Shown piece by piece: positions 61,405 through 64,000 of a stretch of DNA of 64,000 nucleotides. The notes under the pieces are model-generated. The model made no database searches. It was not told where the DNA came from and was given only the letters and a program-made list of their open reading frames with translations. Origin of the DNA: Paludibacteraceae bacterium (GTDB taxonomy: Bacteria > Bacteroidota > Bacteroidia > Bacteroidales > Paludibacteraceae); NCBI GenBank assembly GCA_905235505.1, contig CAJOMJ010000014.1:24008-88007 (forward strand). Reading direction: 5' to 3'. The translations under genes were made by a program, and so were the position numbers. How positions within the stretch are numbered: the first letter of the stretch is position 1; the number at the start of each line of letters is the position of its first letter.

Positions 61405-62520
61405 TTATTCATAGATGGTGACGCCCTCCACTACACGGTGTATGTTGCCGCTTACCGAAGGTGCGTCAGGGTTGAGCCCGTGACTCAGTGATGCATAGAA
61501 GCCGAGCAGTTGACCTACCAGTACGTAAGGCACTATGCCGTACGAACCGGTCTGCTGCTTGTTGTAAGGCATCTTCACTGTGAGGTCGGCATTGACTTCC
61601 CCGAGTTGGGGCACGTCGCCGGCTATCACTATCAGTTGTGCCACAGGGTGGTTGTTGCCGCTCACCTGGCGCACGAGGTCGCGCTCGTAACGCTGCACCT
61701 TCTCGTCGTCCGTCATCAGATATACTACTATCGACTTGTCGTTTACCACTGCTTTCGGACCATGACGGAAACCGAGGAAACTGTCAAACTTGCAGACCAC
61801 TCCGCCGTCGGTGAGCTCCTGAAGCTTCAGGTGGCACTCTTCAGCTATACCTTTCAGCGCGCCCGAGCCGAGGAACACTCCACGCTCGAACTTGCGCTCC
61901 GCAATAGCCTCCAGACTGCTCTCGTAGTCCGCTATCACTGCCTCCGCATTCTTGGCGGTGTTCTCTATCAGCTGCTCGTCGTCCTCAAGAGTGTCTATAT
62001 GTGCAAGCATCAGGCAGGTGAGAAGCATGGTGGAGAAACTGCTGGTCATGGCAAGACTCTTGTCATCGGTCTCCTCGGGCAAAAGCAATAAAAGAATGTT
62101 GTCCTTGCCGCTCTCTGCTGCCAAATGACCGTTCTTGTTGCATGTAATATATATGTGTGCCACGTTCTTGCACAACTTGTTGGCTATGTTCACCGCTCCT
62201 ACACTCTCCGGACTGTTGCCCGAGCGCGCAAAACTGATAAGAAGCAACGGGCGCTCAGGGTCGAGTAGATACTCGGCATGAGTGATGAGGTCTGTCGTAG
62301 GCACGGCACGTACATTGGTCCAGATGCCACGCATAACGGGTTCTATTGCATCACCTATGAATGCCGATGTGCCGGCGCCCGTCAGCACAATGTCGGTATC
62401 AGGAGTGAGGTACTTGTGCATGAATGCACTTATCTCTGACTTCGACGCAAGCAATGCCTTGTACTCGCGACGCCACATTTCCGGCTGCTGGTGAATCTCT
62501 TTGTGTGTGAATGATTCCAT
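61405..62520 (-). CDS. agaS: SIS-domain amino-sugar-phosphate deaminase/isomerase
   Basis: A 371-aa protein with two SIS folds. VLTGAGTSAFIGDAIEPVM near 46 and ISFARSGNSPESVGAVNIA near 95 are the sugar-phosphate loops, and SFLGFRHGPKAVVNDKSIV near 243 the third. It matches AgaS, which turns galactosamine-6-phosphate into tagatose-6-phosphate and ammonia. It is the first gene of the long minus-strand locus, divergent from the DeoR-type regulator. Confidence 0.87.
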   Translation of the reverse strand: MESFTHKEIHQQPEMWRREYKALLASKSEISAFMHKYLTPDTDIVLTGAGTSAFIGDAIEPVMRGIWTNVRAVPTTDLITHAEYLLDPERPLLLISFARSGNSPESVGAVNIANKLCKNVAHIYITCNKNGHLAAESGKDNILLLLLPEETDDKSLAMTSSFSTMLLTCLMLAHIDTLEDDEQLIENTAKNAEAVIADYESSLEAIAERKFERGVFLGSGALKGIAEECHLKLQELTDGGVVCKFDSFLGFRHGPKAVVNDKSIVVYLMTDDEKVQRYERDLVRQVSGNNHPVAQLIVIAGDVPQLGEVNADLTVKMPYNKQQTGSYGIVPYVLVGQLLGFYASLSHGLNPDAPSVSGNIHRVVEGVTIYE

Positions 62521-62605
62521 AATATATTCCTTATATAATAATTATCCTGCTTTGTTCTGCCCGCCTATACCTCCGTTCTGCACATAACGGGGATTTAACG
62601 GTGTG

Positions 62606-62801
62606 CAAAATTACAAAAATAGAATATTGTTTCGAAATATATTTTTTATGTTTTTAAACATAGTTTTGAAACTATATGTGAAATACCTGTCATATAGTTA
62701 GTTACAGGCAAATGTAGCGCTAATTCGTATTTCGAAACCTTTCGAAAATGATATTTTCATTACGTTACTGTTTCGTATGTGACATATATGTATTATCTTT
62801 G
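62606..62801. promoter_or_regulatory. Divergent promoters and candidate operators of agaS and its regulator
   Basis: On the minus strand TAATTTTG (62606-62613) is a -7 box for agaS with a weak TTTCG at the -33 place; on the plus strand TATCTTTG (62794-62801) serves the regulator, with a weak -33. Between them is a perfect palindrome ATAGTTT-TG-AAACTAT (62660-62675) and several TTTCGAAA-like motifs (62631, 62732, 62741). DeoR-family AgaR operators carry repeated TTTC boxes, so these are good candidates. The interval is A+T-rich and holds no gene. Confidence 0.6.
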
Positions 62802-62844
62802 CACCTGTCTTGGAGTTTGTTAATCATCTTAAAGGGTTAAGACC

Positions 62845-63642
62845 ATGAATGATACATTGCCAAAGCAGAACATGTCATCTGCGAAAGAACGCCGCGCTCT
62901 CATTCTTAGTAAATTGGAGAGCAAAGAAGAGGTTCTCGTCACGGAACTGAGTCGAGAACTGGGTATCTCGGAAGTTACTATCCGGAAAGACCTTACCATT
63001 CTGCAGTCGCGCAACCTGCTCGTGCGTACGCGTGGAGGTGCCATACGACGACCCGTGGAGAACCTCAACGAAGATACTGCAATATCCAAGAAACGCATGT
63101 TCTATTTCAAAGAGAAAGAGCGTATCGGCGAAGAAGCGGCGAAACTCATCAACGAAGGCGACTTCATCATGCTTGATAGCGGCACCACCACCATGGAGGT
63201 GGCGCGTCATCTCGACCGATTCCAGCACCTTGACATTATCACCAATGCCATGAATATCGCCACCGAACTGATGCGGTACAAACGTTTCAATGTCGTCATG
63301 CTCGGTGGCAATGTCCGCATCAATTCCCACTCTACCGTTGGACCACTTGCCCTCTCCGTACTCAAGAACTTCAACGACTACAAGCTTTTCCTCGGCGTGG
63401 ACTCCTTCTCACTTGATAGCGGCGTCTCCACACCGAATCTCGAAGAAGCACTGCTCAATCAGCAGATGATACAGCAGGCGGGGAAAGTCATTGCCGTCTT
63501 CGACTCTTCCAAGTTCAACAAACGCAGCTACGTACACATCGCGGAACTTTCGCAGATTGACTGTATCATCACCGACAATGGCCTGCCGTCCGGCATGAAA
63601 AACAGGCTTAAAAACGCCGGCATAGAAGTGCGCATCGTCTGA
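62845..63642 (+). CDS. DeoR/GlpR-family regulator of the glycan locus
   Basis: A 265-aa repressor. Residues about 14-70 are the DeoR HTH (VLVTELSRELGISEVTIRKD) and residues about 85-250 the sugar-phosphate-sensing domain (GDFIMLDSGTTTMEVARHLD; FLGVDSFSLDSGVSTPNLEE). The ligand is likely a phosphorylated intermediate such as GalN-6-P or tagatose-6-P, by analogy with AgaR. It is divergent from agaS. Its last 12 codons and stop have become the first unit of the 44-bp array that follows. Confidence 0.92.
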   Translation: MNDTLPKQNMSSAKERRALILSKLESKEEVLVTELSRELGISEVTIRKDLTILQSRNLLVRTRGGAIRRPVENLNEDTAISKKRMFYFKEKERIGEEAAKLINEGDFIMLDSGTTTMEVARHLDRFQHLDIITNAMNIATELMRYKRFNVVMLGGNVRINSHSTVGPLALSVLKNFNDYKLFLGVDSFSLDSGVSTPNLEEALLNQQMIQQAGKVIAVFDSSKFNKRSYVHIAELSQIDCIITDNGLPSGMKNRLKNAGIEVRIV

Positions 63643-63830
63643 CCCGTCTTCTTAAAAACGCCGGCATAGAAGTGCGCCTCGTCTAACCTGTATTCCTGAA
63701 AACGCCGGCATAGAAGTGCGCCTCGTCTAACCTGTCTTCCTGAAAACGCCGGCATAGAAAAGCGCATCGTCTGACCCGTCTTCTTAAAAACACCTGCATT
63801 GAAGTGCGCCTCGTCTAACCCGTCTGACAA
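63611..63830. repeat. Five 44-bp tandem copies of the regulator 3' end
   Basis: The motif CGCCGGCATAGAAGTGCGC recurs at 63615, 63659, 63703, 63747 and (as CACCTGCATTGAAGTGCGC) 63791, each exactly 44 bp apart. The first copy is coding (KNAGIEVRIV and stop); the rest are downstream. Copies differ at a few sites (CATC/CCTC, CTGACC/CTAACC), so the array is not brand new. The unit length is the same as in the parA leader although the sequence is unrelated. Confidence 0.9.
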
Positions 63831-63855
63831 TACTCCAATGGCCCCTTTATGCATA

Positions 63856-63890
63856 ATTTCTGCATAATTCCTGTATAATTATGCAGAAAT
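63856..63890. terminator. Perfect 13-bp hairpin after the 44-bp array
   Basis: ATTTCTGCATAAT (63856-63868) and ATTATGCAGAAAT (63878-63890) pair perfectly around a 9-nt loop. It is A+T-rich and followed by CTTA7 rather than T, so it may end transcription from the right or act as a binding site. A second hairpin, GGGTAGC/GCTACCC, stands at 63911-63933. Nothing else is seen to 64000. Confidence 0.5.
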
Positions 63891-64000
63891 CTTAAAAAAA
63901 CGCACATTTCGGGTAGCCGTCGTCATGCTACCCCTAAGCCGAGTGTTAGCCATCTCTTACTTTATGCATAAAATTGCATAATCTTAACAATAGTAAACTT

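Overview
The window looks like a chromosome segment of a gut-type member of the order Bacteroidales. The evidence is a set of promoters of the form TTTG-N19-21-TAnnTTTG, genes without clear Shine-Dalgarno sites, a SusC/SusD polysaccharide-utilisation locus, a SprA/Sov gene of the type IX secretion system, and Bacteroidetes-type families (DUF5683, YfhO, AAA ATPases with a DUF4143-like tail). Genus cannot be fixed from the sequence alone.

Layout. 1-8.2 kb (+): an array of 11-bp repeats, a parA promoter with a long repeat-filled leader, then parA-parB-DUF5683-mltD-merR, a YfhO membrane protein and an acyltransferase. 8.2-19.1 kb (-): an envelope-glycan operon read from thiL through a GT4 glycosyltransferase, kdsC, a nucleotidyltransferase/PLP-enzyme fusion, an opine-dehydrogenase-like protein and LicD to two further glycosyltransferase-like genes. 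Two AAA ATPase cassettes are embedded in it; one is flanked by a 59-bp direct repeat and a kdsC fragment. 19.1-30.2 kb: a repeat-rich thiL/ruvA divergent region, ruvA, sprA (split by a one-base frameshift), glyS and a small OB-fold exported protein. 30.2-37.4 kb is an accessory island: a 510-bp inverted-repeat element, tRNA-Leu(CAA), a NADAR locus with a broken paralogue, and an IS1595-family element carrying small genes and a candidate structured RNA. 37.4-41.9 kb: korAB, rpsU and a polyprenyl diphosphate synthase. 42-63.6 kb (-, with a divergent DeoR-type regulator at the end): a large locus for use of a galactosamine- or galactose-containing glycan (agaS, gatZ-like, esterase, pfkB, amidohydrolase, GH36, susC, susD, PKD lipoprotein, DUF4832 protein, second susD, GH31, transporter, NahK-like kinase). 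The end of the window is a 44-bp repeat array seeded from the regulator's 3' end.

How it works together. The last locus probably imports and cleaves alpha-linked Gal/GalNAc glycans and feeds amino sugar through AgaS, PfkB and a GatZ-like protein, under the DeoR-family repressor; no deacetylase or catalytic aldolase subunit is present here. The 8-19 kb operon probably builds a surface glycan decorated with an amino-alcohol phosphate (CDP activation plus LicD transfer).

Most unusual. (a) Tandem repeats in promoters and leaders have unit or spacing lengths of 11, 22, 33 or 44 bp at several unrelated places, i.e. whole helical turns. (b) Three small genes in or beside the IS1595 element share a short peptide, TESQLRxIIxESxKK, at either terminus, next to a candidate RNA gene with its own promoter and terminator. 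(c) A CTP-transferase/CobD-like fusion lies with an opine-dehydrogenase-like gene and licD. (d) An ATPase cassette is flanked by a duplicated gene junction.
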